A DNA stretch of 64,000 nt from an uncultured Bacteroidales bacterium (GTDB lineage: Bacteria; Bacteroidota; Bacteroidia; Bacteroidales; P3): contig ONEY01000001.1 of NCBI GenBank assembly GCA_900316965.1, forward strand, positions 62,001 through 126,000. The letters are read 5' to 3'. The notes under the pieces were generated by a model. That model made no database searches and was not told the DNA's origin. It worked only from the letters and a program-made list of their open reading frames with translations. The position numbers and the translations under genes are program-made. Shown here piece by piece: positions 16,435 to 24,501 of the stretch. Position 1 is the first letter of the stretch; each line of letters starts with the position of its first letter.

Positions 16435-17112
16435 ATGTCCCCAAAAATAGACCCTTCCTGGCTTGAAGTCCTGCAACCTCAGTTCGACTCACCCTACTTT
16501 GCCCAACTCAAAGAGTTCCTCGTCGCCGAACGTCAGCAATACACCTGCTACCCCAAAGGCAGCGACATCTTCGCCGCTTTCGACAACACCCCTTTCGACA
16601 AGGTCAAAGTGGTCATCTTGGGACAAGACCCCTACCATGAACCCGGACAAGCTCACGGACTCTGCTTCTCAGTACCCCAGGGTGTAACCGTGCCACCTTC
16701 TCTCGTCAACATCATCAAGGAGATCAATTCCGACCTCGGAGTCAATGTGCCTCTGGAATCTGGCGACCTACACGGATGGGCTGAGCAGGGCGTCTTGCTT
16801 CTCAACGCCACACTCACCGTGCGCGCCCATCAGGCGGGGTCTCACCAACGCCATGGATGGGAGATCTTCACCGACGCCGCCATCCGCGAACTCTCTAGCC
16901 GTCGCAATGGTATTGTGTTCCTCCTTTGGGGCAGCTTCGCCATACAAAAAGCTCAGCTCATAGACAAAGGCAAGCACCTAATCCTCACAGCGCCTCACCC
17001 ATCTCCACTCTCCGCCTACCGCGGATTCTTTGGGTGCAAGCACTTCTCCAAAGCCAACGACTACCTCGTCGGCCAAGGACTGAAACCTATCGACTGGACA
17101 GCTATACGCTAG
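16435..17112 (+). CDS. ung: uracil-DNA glycosylase, family 1
   Basis: Removes uracil from DNA, the first step of base excision repair, and complements Dut. It has 225 residues. Motif A with the catalytic Asp is VVILGQDPYHEPGQAHGLCF (about residues 60-79), motif B is APHPSPLSAYRGFFGCKHF (near 184-202), and VLLLNATLTV and LLWGSFA are also typical. Its last four bases overlap the last four of the convergent GH3 gene, with no terminator between them, so both transcripts must run into the opposite gene for some distance. Confidence 0.97.
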   Translation: MSPKIDPSWLEVLQPQFDSPYFAQLKEFLVAERQQYTCYPKGSDIFAAFDNTPFDKVKVVILGQDPYHEPGQAHGLCFSVPQGVTVPPSLVNIIKEINSDLGVNVPLESGDLHGWAEQGVLLLNATLTVRAHQAGSHQRHGWEIFTDAAIRELSSRRNGIVFLLWGSFAIQKAQLIDKGKHLILTAPHPSPLSAYRGFFGCKHFSKANDYLVGQGLKPIDWTAIR

Positions 17113-18239
17113 TCACCGATACCAAAAGCTTTCTTCATTCTCTGTATGCGGCCATAGCTGTCATGGATGCGCTCGGCGGGAATAACGCCCTCTTTCACCT
17201 TACTGAATAGCATGTCCACAACCTGTGGAACTATGTCGGCATTATATTCGGCGCCATTATTCGAAAGACACAGCATGTCGGCACCGGCAAGGAGAGTCAA
17301 CGTCAACGCCTCTTCCAAATTGTACTGCTGGGTCATGGCTCCCATGGCCATATCGTCGGTGACGATGACACCGTCATAGTGCAGACTGTCACGCAGCAGC
17401 CCCGTCAGAGTCTTGTACGACAATGTGGCGGGATACACGCTGTCAAAATGGGCGTTAAAGACATGTGTCGTCATTATCATTGCCACATCGCCATCGGCAA
17501 TCAGGGTTTTGTAAGGCTCCAGCTCCGACAAATTCCATGTGTCGCTGACGTCGGCAACTCCAAGGTGTGTGTCATTCTTCGAACTGCCATGTCCAGGGAA
17601 ATGCTTCAGACAGGCCACGACACCTTTCTTCTGCAACTCTTCAACCCAGATGGCGCCGCAACGTGCCACACGCTTGGCATCTCCGCTGAAACTCCGCTCC
17701 AACTTGCCTATCACCGGACAATCGGGGTTGATGTCGACATCCACGCAGGGCGCAAAGTCCAGATTGATGTTGAGACTGGCAAGTGTCGCAGCGGTAAGCC
17801 GCGCGGCTTCCCTTACACTCTTGTCTCCCTCGCTGGCACTCTTCTTGGCTGAAGGAAACTCCGGGAAACCGTAATTCTGTTTCAGCCTACTCACCCTGCC
17901 TCCCTCTTGGTCTATACCTATCAACAAAGCTCCGCCAGAGCGTCGCTTCAAATCTGAACACAGCTTCTGGAGCTGGTCTCGCGACGCTATGTTACGGGGA
18001 CGAGAATGCGACGGCACATCATACTCAAACAGTATCACTCCGCCAATATTGTACTCTTCAATGTCGCGCACTATATGATTGGTGTCACTTATCTCGGTGC
18101 CTCTCATTCCCACAATGAGGAGCTGACCTATCTCTTTGCGCAACTGCAACTCCTCGGCGGTGTACTTCTGCGCCTCAGCGCAGCCGCTGGCGACAAGCGC
18201 CGCCAAAACAAACAAAGATATTACTATTCTTCTTTTCAT
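17109..18239 (-). CDS. glycoside hydrolase family 3, NagZ-like beta-N-acetylhexosaminidase, lipoprotein
   Basis: Probably removes terminal N-acetylglucosamine from muropeptides or other glycans. It has 376 residues with signal ISLFVLAALVASGC and a lipobox ending in Cys20, so it is tethered to an envelope membrane, unlike cytosolic NagZ. GH3 features are GIDQEGGRVSRL, the family loop with catalytic His, KHFPGHGSSKNDTHLG (about residues 210-225), and the nucleophile Asp in VIVTDDMAMGAM (about 291-302). Only the N-terminal TIM-barrel domain is present, as in NagZ. Its start overlaps the recR stop by four bases (ATGA), so it is translationally coupled behind recR. Confidence 0.93.
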   Translation of the reverse strand: MKRRIVISLFVLAALVASGCAEAQKYTAEELQLRKEIGQLLIVGMRGTEISDTNHIVRDIEEYNIGGVILFEYDVPSHSRPRNIASRDQLQKLCSDLKRRSGGALLIGIDQEGGRVSRLKQNYGFPEFPSAKKSASEGDKSVREAARLTAATLASLNINLDFAPCVDVDINPDCPVIGKLERSFSGDAKRVARCGAIWVEELQKKGVVACLKHFPGHGSSKNDTHLGVADVSDTWNLSELEPYKTLIADGDVAMIMTTHVFNAHFDSVYPATLSYKTLTGLLRDSLHYDGVIVTDDMAMGAMTQQYNLEEALTLTLLAGADMLCLSNNGAEYNADIVPQVVDMLFSKVKEGVIPAERIHDSYGRIQRMKKAFGIGD

Positions 18240-18847
18240 GACATTGAAAAAGGTATCCTGTTAACAATGGAACGTCCCAGAGTGACCTCGTCGGCATATT
18301 CCAGATTGTCGCCGATGGCAATACCGCGGGCTATTGTAGTCACCTTGACAGAAGGGAATCTCTGCAGCTGTCTGTCTATATAAATATTGGTGGTGTCACC
18401 CTCCATGGTTGTCGGCAAGGCAAGGATAACCTCCTCAATGCCCCCCGCCTCCACTCGCGACAACAGCTGTGCTATCGTAAGGTCGTTAATTCCTATACCG
18501 TCGAGAGGCGAGATAACACCACCCAACACATGATACACGCCCTGATACTGGCCGGTGTTCTCTATAGCCATAACCTCCTGAATGTTCTCCACAACACAAA
18601 CAATGCTGTGGTTGCGCTTCACACTTGAGCAGATGGGACACACTGGCGTGTCACTTATGCAATGGCACTGGCTGCAATAGTGCGACTCGCTCTTCAAAGT
18701 TGTCAGAGAGCCCACAAAGGAGGCGAACTCGCCGTCCTGCATATTCAGAAGGCTCAAAGCATATCGCAATGCCGTGCGTTTGCCCACACCAGGCAATGTG
18801 GCTATCTCATCCACGGCATTCTCTAATATCTTAGAAGGTATATTCAT
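18236..18847 (-). CDS. recR: recombination mediator protein RecR
   Basis: Acts with RecO (and RecF) to load RecA on SSB-coated gaps in DNA. The protein has 203 residues. The N-terminal helix-hairpin-helix is visible as LPGVGKRTALRYA (about residues 18-30). A four-Cys zinc site follows: CSQCHCISDTPVCPICSS (about 58-75). The Toprim domain begins at IVCVVENIQEVMAIENTG and contains YHVLGGVISPLDG, all at expected positions. It is the first gene of a two-gene minus-strand unit with the GH3 lipoprotein. Confidence 0.97.
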   Translation of the reverse strand: MNIPSKILENAVDEIATLPGVGKRTALRYALSLLNMQDGEFASFVGSLTTLKSESHYCSQCHCISDTPVCPICSSVKRNHSIVCVVENIQEVMAIENTGQYQGVYHVLGGVISPLDGIGINDLTIAQLLSRVEAGGIEEVILALPTTMEGDTTNIYIDRQLQRFPSVKVTTIARGIAIGDNLEYADEVTLGRSIVNRIPFSMS

Positions 18848-19214
18848 ATAATAAAAAATTTATTGTAGTCACTCTCCCCTTCAATCTCATCAAATATTAA
18901 AAACGACGAAAAACAAAAAATATTGCAAAAAGATACATAACACTGGTCGTCAAATAATTACACTCAAGCACATATTAATCGACAAAAAACAAGAGCAAAA
19001 ATGGCGAAACCAAGCGTAAAAAGGGTGAAAAAAGCGAGCAATGATAAGTCTTGAATAAAAATAATAACAAAAAATAAATGATAGATATCACTGAAAGACA
19101 AAGTAATAAAATGGCAGTAACAAAAAAAGTTGAAAAAAAATTTTTCCGTATTGGAAAAAGTTGTATTTTTGCACTCTCAAAACAAGAGAAAGAGTTGTTT
19201 GAAAAGTTAAAAAA
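18848..19214. other. AT-rich gap before the tRNA cluster
   Basis: A 367-base intergenic region, very A-rich, between divergent recR and the tRNA genes. Apart from the tRNA promoter I see no gene. Many Bacteroidetes have hpf/raiA just before this tRNA cluster, as I recall; it is not here. Confidence 0.6.
19164..19171 (+). promoter_or_regulatory. -7 element of the tRNA-tuf operon
   Basis: TATTTTTG, matching TAnnTTTG, 43 bases before the first tRNA. A T-rich stretch at 19141-19145 lies at the -33 position. Confidence 0.6.
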
Positions 19215-19287
19215 GCCGATGTAACTCAGTTGGTAGAGTAGCTGATTTGTAATCAGCCTGTCGGGGGTTCGAGTCCCTTCATCGGCT
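19215..19287 (+). tRNA. tRNA-Thr(TGT)
   Basis: Cloverleaf with acceptor GCCGATG/CATCGGC, anticodon loop TTTGTAA giving TGT between CTGAT and ATCAG, and T-loop GTTCGAGTC. The CCA end is not encoded. Confidence 0.96.
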
Positions 19288-19323
19288 CGACCTTTTTACG
19301 CCAAAAAGGCATCGGAAAAGAAT

Positions 19324-19405
19324 GGGGAAGTCGCATAGTGGCAATTGCAACAGACTGTAAATCTGTCCTCTTCGGAGTTCAGTGGTTCGAGTCCACTCTT
19401 CCCCA
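19324..19405 (+). tRNA. tRNA-Tyr(GTA)
   Basis: Acceptor GGGGAAG/CTTCCCC, anticodon GTA within CAGACTGTAAATCTG, long class II variable arm, T-loop GGTTCGAGTCC. CCA not encoded. Confidence 0.96.
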
Positions 19406-19419
19406 CAACCTACAGAGAA

Positions 19420-19492
19420 GCGGAAGTAGCTCATTTGGTAGAGCGATAGCCTTCCAAGCTATAGGTGGCGGGTTCGAGCCCCGTCTTCCGCT
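19420..19492 (+). tRNA. tRNA-Gly(TCC)
   Basis: Acceptor GCGGAAG/CTTCCGC, anticodon TCC in loop CTTCCAA between ATAGC and GCTAT, T-loop GGTTCGAGCC. CCA not encoded. Confidence 0.96.
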
Positions 19493-19498
19493 CAAACG

Positions 19499-19545
19499 CA
19501 TCCTTGGTAAGGATGAGGTCACCGGTTCAAATCCGGTCTGTAGCT
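19499..19545 (+). pseudogene. 5'-truncated tRNA-Thr(GGT): only anticodon arm, T arm and 3' acceptor strand
   Basis: The sequence has a perfect anticodon arm CATCC-TTGGTAA-GGATG (anticodon GGT), variable loop AGGTC, T arm ACCGG-TTCAAAT-CCGGT and a 3' acceptor strand CTGTAGC plus discriminator T. The matching 5' acceptor strand (GCTACAG expected) and the whole D arm are absent: only six bases separate the tRNA-Gly end from the anticodon stem. A complete tRNA-Thr normally stands here before tuf in Bacteroidetes. Either a real deletion or an assembly collapse of about 25 bases; I cannot decide. Confidence 0.85.
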
Positions 19546-19701
19546 CTTTTTTTGTGCTAAAACAATGACCTGTGAGGGTGAACGACATCGAAATAAGTAA
19601 GAGACGCAATAGATCCTTGCGCCTCTATGTCTGTGAAAAAGATTTGCACAAAACAGAGTATTGAATAATCTTATTACTAACATTTTAATACGTATTAAAA
19701 A

Positions 19702-20889
19702 ATGGCAAAAGAAAAATTTGATCGTTCTAAACCGCACGTCAACATTGGTACCATCGGACACGTCGACCATGGTAAGACCACTTTGACCGCTGCTATTACC
19801 CAGGTACTCGCCGCCAAAGGTCTCTCCGAGGTGAAATCATTTGACGCCATCGACTCCGCTCCTGAAGAGAAAGAGCGTGGTATCACCATCAACACCGCTC
19901 ACGTCGAGTATCAGACCGAAACTCGTCACTACGCTCACGTCGACTGCCCTGGCCACGCTGACTACGTTAAGAACATGGTCACTGGTGCTGCTCAGATGGA
20001 CGGCGCTATCCTCGTTGTCGCCGCTACCGACGGTCCTATGCCCCAGACTCGCGAGCACATCCTTCTCGCTCGTCAGGTTGGCGTTCCCCAGCTCGTCGTT
20101 TTCCTCAACAAGTGCGACCTCGTTGACGACCCCGAACTTCTCGACCTCGTTGAGATGGAAGTTCGCGAACTCCTCAGCAGCTACGACTATGATGGCGACA
20201 ACATCCCCATCATCCGTGGTTCCGCTCTTGCAGCCCTCAATGGTGAGCCCAGCGGCGTAAAGGCCGTCGAGGAACTCATGCACGCTGTTGACACTTGGAT
20301 TCCTCTGCCCACCCGCGCAGTTGATAAAGACTTCCTCATGCCCGTCGAGGACGTATTCTCAATCACCGGCCGTGGTACCGTTGCTACAGGTCGTATCGAG
20401 ACTGGTGTTATCCACACCTCCGACCCCGTCGACATCATCGGTATGGGTGCCGAGAAACTGAAATCGGTTGTTACCGGTGTCGAGATGTTCCGCAAAATCC
20501 TCGATGAGGGTGAAGCTGGCGACAACGTAGGTCTGCTGCTCCGCGGTATCGACAAGGACGAAATCCGTCGTGGTATGGTTATCGCCAAACCTGGCTCAAT
20601 CAAACCTCACCACAAATTCGAGGCTACCGTCTATATCCTCAAGAAAGAAGAAGGTGGTCGTCACACCCCATTCCACAACAACTACCGTCCTCAGTTCTAC
20701 TTCCGTACCACTGACGTTACCGGTACCATCATCCTCCCCGAGGGTCGTGAAATGGTTATGCCTGGCGATAACCTCACCATCACCGTCGAGCTGATCGCCG
20801 ACATCGCTCTGAACGAGAACCTCCGCTTCGCTATCCGCGAGGGTGGCCGCACCGTTGGTTCTGGTCAGGTAACCAAGATCATTGAATAA
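19702..20889 (+). CDS. tuf: translation elongation factor Tu
   Basis: GTPase that brings aminoacyl-tRNA to the ribosome. It has 395 residues. All GTP-binding motifs are visible: [14 protein letters not shown] (about residues 19-32), the switch region [33 protein letters not shown] and GSALAAL. Domains 2 and 3 are complete, ending [14 protein letters not shown]. Codons are strongly biased to GTT, ACC, AAC and CGT, as expected for a very highly expressed gene. It is expressed with the tRNAs before it and the tRNA-Trp after it. Confidence 0.99.
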   Translation: MAKEKFDRSKPHVNIGTIGHVDHGKTTLTAAITQVLAAKGLSEVKSFDAIDSAPEEKERGITINTAHVEYQTETRHYAHVDCPGHADYVKNMVTGAAQMDGAILVVAATDGPMPQTREHILLARQVGVPQLVVFLNKCDLVDDPELLDLVEMEVRELLSSYDYDGDNIPIIRGSALAALNGEPSGVKAVEELMHAVDTWIPLPTRAVDKDFLMPVEDVFSITGRGTVATGRIETGVIHTSDPVDIIGMGAEKLKSVVTGVEMFRKILDEGEAGDNVGLLLRGIDKDEIRRGMVIAKPGSIKPHHKFEATVYILKKEEGGRHTPFHNNYRPQFYFRTTDVTGTIILPEGREMVMPGDNLTITVELIADIALNENLRFAIREGGRTVGSGQVTKIIE

Positions 20890-20899
20890 TCCATCCTAG

Positions 20900-20923
20900 G
20901 GGCGTGCCTTGTGTACGCCCTTT
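20900..20923 (+). terminator. weak hairpin after tuf
   Basis: GGGCGT (20900-20905) pairs with ACGCCC (20915-20920), followed by only three T. It may reduce transcription into tRNA-Trp and secE, or serve RNA processing. Confidence 0.45.
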
Positions 20924-20927
20924 CGAT

Positions 20928-21001
20928 AGGGGCATAGTTAAATGGTATAATGACGGTCTCCAAAACCGTAGTTGGGAGTTCGATTCTCTCTGCCCCTGCC
21001 A
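20928..21001 (+). tRNA. tRNA-Trp(CCA) with encoded CCA end
   Basis: Acceptor AGGGGCA/TGCCCCT, anticodon CCA in GGTCTCCAAAACC, T-loop AGTTCGATTCT, discriminator G at 20998. The 3' CCA (20999-21001) is genomic, unlike in the three intact tRNAs of the cluster before tuf. Confidence 0.96.
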
Positions 21002-21018
21002 ATAAAAACTGAAGAAAG

Positions 21019-21234
21019 ATGTCTAAATTCGGAGACTACGTGAAATCTAGCTACGACGAACTGGTGCACAAAGTGTCGTGGCCCACATTCAAAGAACTGC
21101 AGAACAGCGCCGTCGTCGTTGCTGTTGCTGCCGTTATCCTTGCCCTCATCATCTTCCTTATGGACTATGTTTTCGGTGTCCAGGGTGGTGTTTGGAAAGG
21201 TATTTTAGGAATCTATTATTCCATTATCGGATAA
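21019..21234 (+). CDS. secE: preprotein translocase subunit SecE
   Basis: Small membrane subunit clamping SecY in the Sec translocon. The 71-residue protein is of the short one-helix type. It has an amphipathic N-terminal part with the conserved DELVHKVSWPTFKELQNS (about residues 14-31), then one membrane helix VVVAVAAVILALIIFLMDYV, and a short tail. Position between tRNA-Trp and nusG is the standard one. Confidence 0.95.
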   Translation: MSKFGDYVKSSYDELVHKVSWPTFKELQNSAVVVAVAAVILALIIFLMDYVFGVQGGVWKGILGIYYSIIG

Positions 21235-21351
21235 CAATTGTCGGATTTTCCTCCGACAGCGGCGGTGCCTTGCTTCCCAATCAATTATTGAGACACTGCT
21301 TTCTCTGTCCGAAAAATGGAAAAATCATATCTTTTTCAATAGTGTTTTGCA

Positions 21352-21897
21352 ATGGAACAACAGTCTAAGAAATGGTATGTCGTAAGAGCCATCAGTGGTA
21401 AAGAGAAGAAAGCCAAAGAGTACATCGAAAGTGAGATGTCCAAACGCGGCTGGTCCGATCTGGTACCTCAGGTACTCATACCTACCGAGAAGGTCTACAC
21501 CATACGTAACGGTAAAAAGGTGGTCAAAGACCGCAACCTTTTCCCGGGATATGTATTGATTGAGGCCGACCTCCGTGACGAAATCATACCTGTCATTCAG
21601 AACGTTCCCAATGTGCTAGACTTTATCCGCGAAAAAGACAGCGCTCCCATACCTATGCGCCCTGCCGAAGTAAGCCGCATCCTTGGCAACATGGATGAAC
21701 AGCTCGACAGCGACGGCGGTATGATAGACAAGTTCCTTGTCGGCGAGCCCGTCAAAGTTATCGACGGCCCTTTCAACTCCTTCTCCGGCATTGTCGAAGA
21801 GGTCAACGAAGAAAAGATGAAACTGAAAGTAACAGTGAAAATCTTCGGCCGCAAAACTCCCCTCGAGCTCAACTACAACCAAGTGGAGAAAGAATAG
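21352..21897 (+). CDS. nusG: transcription termination/antitermination factor NusG
   Basis: Binds RNA polymerase and links it to ribosomes or Rho. The protein has 181 residues. The NGN domain begins KKWYVVRAISGKEKKAKEYI; the segment RNLFPGYVLIEADL is the RNA polymerase-binding part, and IREKDSAPIPMRPAEVSRI closes the domain. The C-terminal KOW domain is GEPVKVIDGPFNSFSGIVEE, followed by KIFGRKTPLELNYNQVE. It lies 117 bases behind secE and is followed by a structured gap before rplK. Confidence 0.97.
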   Translation: MEQQSKKWYVVRAISGKEKKAKEYIESEMSKRGWSDLVPQVLIPTEKVYTIRNGKKVVKDRNLFPGYVLIEADLRDEIIPVIQNVPNVLDFIREKDSAPIPMRPAEVSRILGNMDEQLDSDGGMIDKFLVGEPVKVIDGPFNSFSGIVEEVNEEKMKLKVTVKIFGRKTPLELNYNQVEKE

Positions 21898-21907
21898 CAA
21901 AAACAAA

Positions 21908-21967
21908 ATCATCCCCCTGCTATCGATGTCGCTAAAGGCGTCAATACAAGGGCTTCGGGGATATGAT
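21908..21967 (+). promoter_or_regulatory. stem-loop between nusG and rplK
   Basis: ATCATCCCC (from 21908) pairs with GGGG-AT-ATGAT (21957-21967) with a two-base bulge, and an inner CCCT/AGGG pair. There is no T run after it, so it is unlike a terminator. It could be an autoregulatory target of L1 for the L11-L1 operon or a processing site; this is inference from position. Confidence 0.35.
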
Positions 21968-22017
21968 CAAAAAAATAATAGAGAAAAGAAGTAACAAATT
22001 TTTTAAACTTACATTCA

Positions 22018-22461
22018 ATGGCAAAAGAAATTGCAGGATTGATTAAGCTTCAGATCAAAGGTGGCGCCGCCAACCCGGCACCTCCCGTAGGTCCCGCTCT
22101 GGGTGCCAAAGGTGTAAACATTATGGAGTTCTGCAAGCAGTTCAACGCTCGTACGCAGGACCAGGCCGGCAAAATTCTGCCTGTCATCATCAATGTCTAT
22201 ACCGACAAGTCCTTTGATTTTGTAGTAAAGACTCCCCCTGTTGCCGTCCAGTTGAAAGAGGCCTCCAAAGCCGCCAAGGGTTCCGCCGAGCCCAACCGCG
22301 TCAAGGTTGCTTCCGTAACTTGGGAACAGGTGCGCCAGATTGCCGAAGCCAAAATGCCCGACTTGAACTGCTTCACTATCGAGTCAGCTATGAGCATGGT
22401 CGCCGGCACAGCACGCAGCATGGGTATCACCGTTACGGGTGAGAGCCCCCTGGCAAAGTAA
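22018..22461 (+). CDS. rplK: 50S ribosomal protein L11
   Basis: Component of the GTPase-associated centre, bound to 23S rRNA next to the L10-L12 stalk. It has 147 residues. Typical segments are [20 protein letters not shown] (about residues 5-24), [20 protein letters not shown] and the C-terminal rRNA-binding part ending [12 protein letters not shown]. Forms the rplK-rplA operon unit. Confidence 0.98.
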   Translation: MAKEIAGLIKLQIKGGAANPAPPVGPALGAKGVNIMEFCKQFNARTQDQAGKILPVIINVYTDKSFDFVVKTPPVAVQLKEASKAAKGSAEPNRVKVASVTWEQVRQIAEAKMPDLNCFTIESAMSMVAGTARSMGITVTGESPLAK

Positions 22462-22529
22462 GAAAAGTATTAACAGTGGTAGCGTTAGTAACCTAGGCGA
22501 AAGCGCGGTGACCACAAAAACAAGCTAAA

Positions 22530-23225
22530 ATGGCAAAATTCACCAAAAAACAAAAAGAAGCTTTTGCTAAATTCGACAAGACTAAGGTCTACTCTCTCGA
22601 AGAGGCCGTCAGCGTCGTAAAACAGATTACCTACACCAAGTTTGACTCCAGCTTCGACATCGATGTCCGACTCGGCGTCGACCCTCGTAAAGCTAACCAG
22701 ATGGTCCGCGGTAGTGTCACACTGCCTCACGGTACCGGTAAAACTGTGCGTGTCCTCGTTCTCTGTACTCCCGACAAGGAGGAAGAAGCAAAGGCTGCTG
22801 GCGCCGACTTCTACGGTCTCGATGAGTATATCACCAAGATCAAAGGCGGTTGGACCGATGTTGATGTCATCATCACCATGCCTAGCGTAATGCCCAAAGT
22901 TGGTGCCCTCGGACGTATCCTGGGACCCCGTGGCCTTATGCCCAACCCCAAAACCGGCACCGTTACAATGGAGATTGGCAAAGCCGTCCAAGACGCTAAA
23001 GCTGGTAAAATCGACTTCAAGGTCGACAAATTCGGTATCATCCACACCGCTGTTGGCAAATGCAGCTTCGACGATCAAAAACTGCTCGAGAACACCCGCG
23101 AAGTGCTCCAAGCTATCGTCAAACTGAAACCTTCAGCAGCCAAAGGTACCTATGTCAAGAGCATTACCGTCTCTTCGACCATGAGCCCCGGCGTCAAAGT
23201 CGACACAAAAGCCGCATCATTGTAA
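22530..23225 (+). CDS. rplA: 50S ribosomal protein L1
   Basis: Forms the L1 stalk at the E site and can repress translation of its own operon. It has 231 residues. Family signatures include [24 protein letters not shown]-type region [20 protein letters not shown] followed by [12 protein letters not shown], and [13 protein letters not shown]. The distance to rplK is 68 bases. Confidence 0.98.
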   Translation: MAKFTKKQKEAFAKFDKTKVYSLEEAVSVVKQITYTKFDSSFDIDVRLGVDPRKANQMVRGSVTLPHGTGKTVRVLVLCTPDKEEEAKAAGADFYGLDEYITKIKGGWTDVDVIITMPSVMPKVGALGRILGPRGLMPNPKTGTVTMEIGKAVQDAKAGKIDFKVDKFGIIHTAVGKCSFDDQKLLENTREVLQAIVKLKPSAAKGTYVKSITVSSTMSPGVKVDTKAASL

Positions 23226-23307
23226 TTAAAGATCTCGGCCAAGAAAGAATAACAAAAACTATTCTCTCCCACCGAAACTCTTAAAACGAATAATCAGAGT
23301 TATAATC

Positions 23308-23838
23308 ATGAGAAAAGAACAAAAAGACCAACTGATTGACTCGCTGTGCGAAGATATCAAGGCCTATCCGCATCTCTACATCGCCGACATCGGAGGTCTC
23401 AACTCCGTGCTGACAAGTAAGCTGCGCCGCGCTGCCTTCCGCAAGGAAGTGAAGCTGGAGGTGGTCAAAAACACCCTTCTCATCAAGGCTATGGAAAAGA
23501 GTGGCGTAGACTACTCCGAACTCAAGCCCGTCATCAAGGGTGAGACCTGCATCATGCTCTCCAACATCAACAACGCTCCCGCCAAGCTTATCAAAGAGTT
23601 TGTCGCGGCCAACAAGGGCACAACGAAACCCGTCCTTAAGGGTGCCTACGTCGAAGAAAGCTTCTACGTCGGTGCTGAACACCTTGAGGCTCTGGTCAAC
23701 ATCAAGTCCAAAAACGAACTCATTGCAGACGTCATCGCTCTCCTGCAGTCGCCTATCAAGAACGTCGTTTCCGGACTTCAGTCGGCCGGCAACACCATCT
23801 GCGGTGTTCTCGAGACTCTCTCGGAAAAAGCAGAATAA
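23308..23838 (+). CDS. rplJ: 50S ribosomal protein L10
   Basis: Base of the ribosomal stalk, carrying L7/L12 dimers. It has 176 residues. The N-terminal rRNA-binding domain shows NSVLTSKLRRAAFRKEV, EVVKNTLLIKAME and a Gly-rich KPVLKGAYVEESFY. The C-terminal helix that binds L12 is the segment ENTICGVLETLSEKAE-like end (after SAGNT). It is followed by a CTAG-type element and rplL. Confidence 0.97.
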   Translation: MRKEQKDQLIDSLCEDIKAYPHLYIADIGGLNSVLTSKLRRAAFRKEVKLEVVKNTLLIKAMEKSGVDYSELKPVIKGETCIMLSNINNAPAKLIKEFVAANKGTTKPVLKGAYVEESFYVGAEHLEALVNIKSKNELIADVIALLQSPIKNVVSGLQSAGNTICGVLETLSEKAE

Positions 23839-23855
23839 CAAAAAATATTGTGGCT

Positions 23856-23901
23856 CTAGCATCTCTAGCGCCATTGGGAACACTAGAACACAAATCACTA
23901 G
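23856..23901. repeat. CTAG-N5-CTAG element between rplJ and rplL
   Basis: CTAG at 23856 and 23865 (9-base spacing), with two more at 23883 and 23898. The gap otherwise shows no terminator, so rplJ and rplL remain one transcript. Confidence 0.8.
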
Positions 23902-23953
23902 TTTTCCTGTCTTAAAAAAACAAATTGTAAAACTTTTAAAAAAATAAAATATC

Positions 23954-24337
23954 ATGGCAGACATTAAAGCCTTAGCAGAAGAACTGGTTAACTTGACCGT
24001 TAAAGAAGTAAAAGAATTAGCTGACATCCTTAAAGAGGAGTACGGCATTGAACCCGCCGCTGCCGCCGTTGCAGTTGCAGCTCCCGCTGCCGGTGCTGGT
24101 GCCGCCGCCGCTGAGGAAAAGACCTCCTTCGACGTTATTCTCAAGGGTGTTTCTGACACCACCAAGAAACTCGCCGTTGTAAAGGCTGTTAAGGACCTTG
24201 CTAGCCTCGGTCTGAAAGAATCCAAGGAACTCGTTGACAACGCTCCTAAGACCGTTAAGGAAGGCGTTTCTAAAGACGAGGCCGAAGCTCTGAAGAAAGC
24301 CCTCGAAGAGGCTGGCGCAGAGATTGAGATTAAGTAA
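23954..24337 (+). CDS. rplL: 50S ribosomal protein L7/L12
   Basis: Stalk protein that recruits translation factors. It has 127 residues. An N-terminal dimerisation domain ([20 protein letters not shown]) is followed by an Ala-rich hinge at about residues 36-56. The C-terminal factor-binding domain has [20 protein letters not shown] and [20 protein letters not shown]. Codon use is that of a highly expressed gene. Confidence 0.98.
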   Translation: MADIKALAEELVNLTVKEVKELADILKEEYGIEPAAAAVAVAAPAAGAGAAAAEEKTSFDVILKGVSDTTKKLAVVKAVKDLASLGLKESKELVDNAPKTVKEGVSKDEAEALKKALEEAGAEIEIK

Positions 24338-24359
24338 GTTCTTTACTGCTTAGCTCATA

Positions 24360-24403
24360 AAGGAATAGGGTCACCGATCGTAGGGTCGGTGTACCTATTC
24401 CTT
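24360..24403 (+). terminator. strong hairpin between rplL and rpoB (partial terminator or attenuator)
   Basis: AAGGAATAGG (24360-24369) pairs with 24394-24403, and inside it CACCGA (24372-24377) pairs with TCGGTG (24385-24391 region). Only a weak T-rich tail (TTATTACTA) follows. Its position matches the partial terminator that sets the ratio of ribosomal protein to polymerase transcripts in other bacteria. Confidence 0.65.
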
Positions 24404-24438
24404 ATTACTATGCACTGCGCTTTCGCGTGCGTATATAA

Positions 24439-24473
24439 CTAGTAATACTAGTCCTAACGAGAGAAAAGACTAG
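24439..24473. repeat. CTAG-N5-CTAG element before rpoB
   Basis: CTAG at 24439 and 24448 (9-base spacing) and a third at 24470. Confidence 0.8.
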
Positions 24474-24501
24474 CCAATCGTAATCTTAAAATTTTCATCC
24501 C

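Noticed and set aside
19111..19227. 38-codon ORF before and into tRNA-Thr
   Set aside because: It covers the promoter and runs into the tRNA; it has no recognisable relation to any protein.
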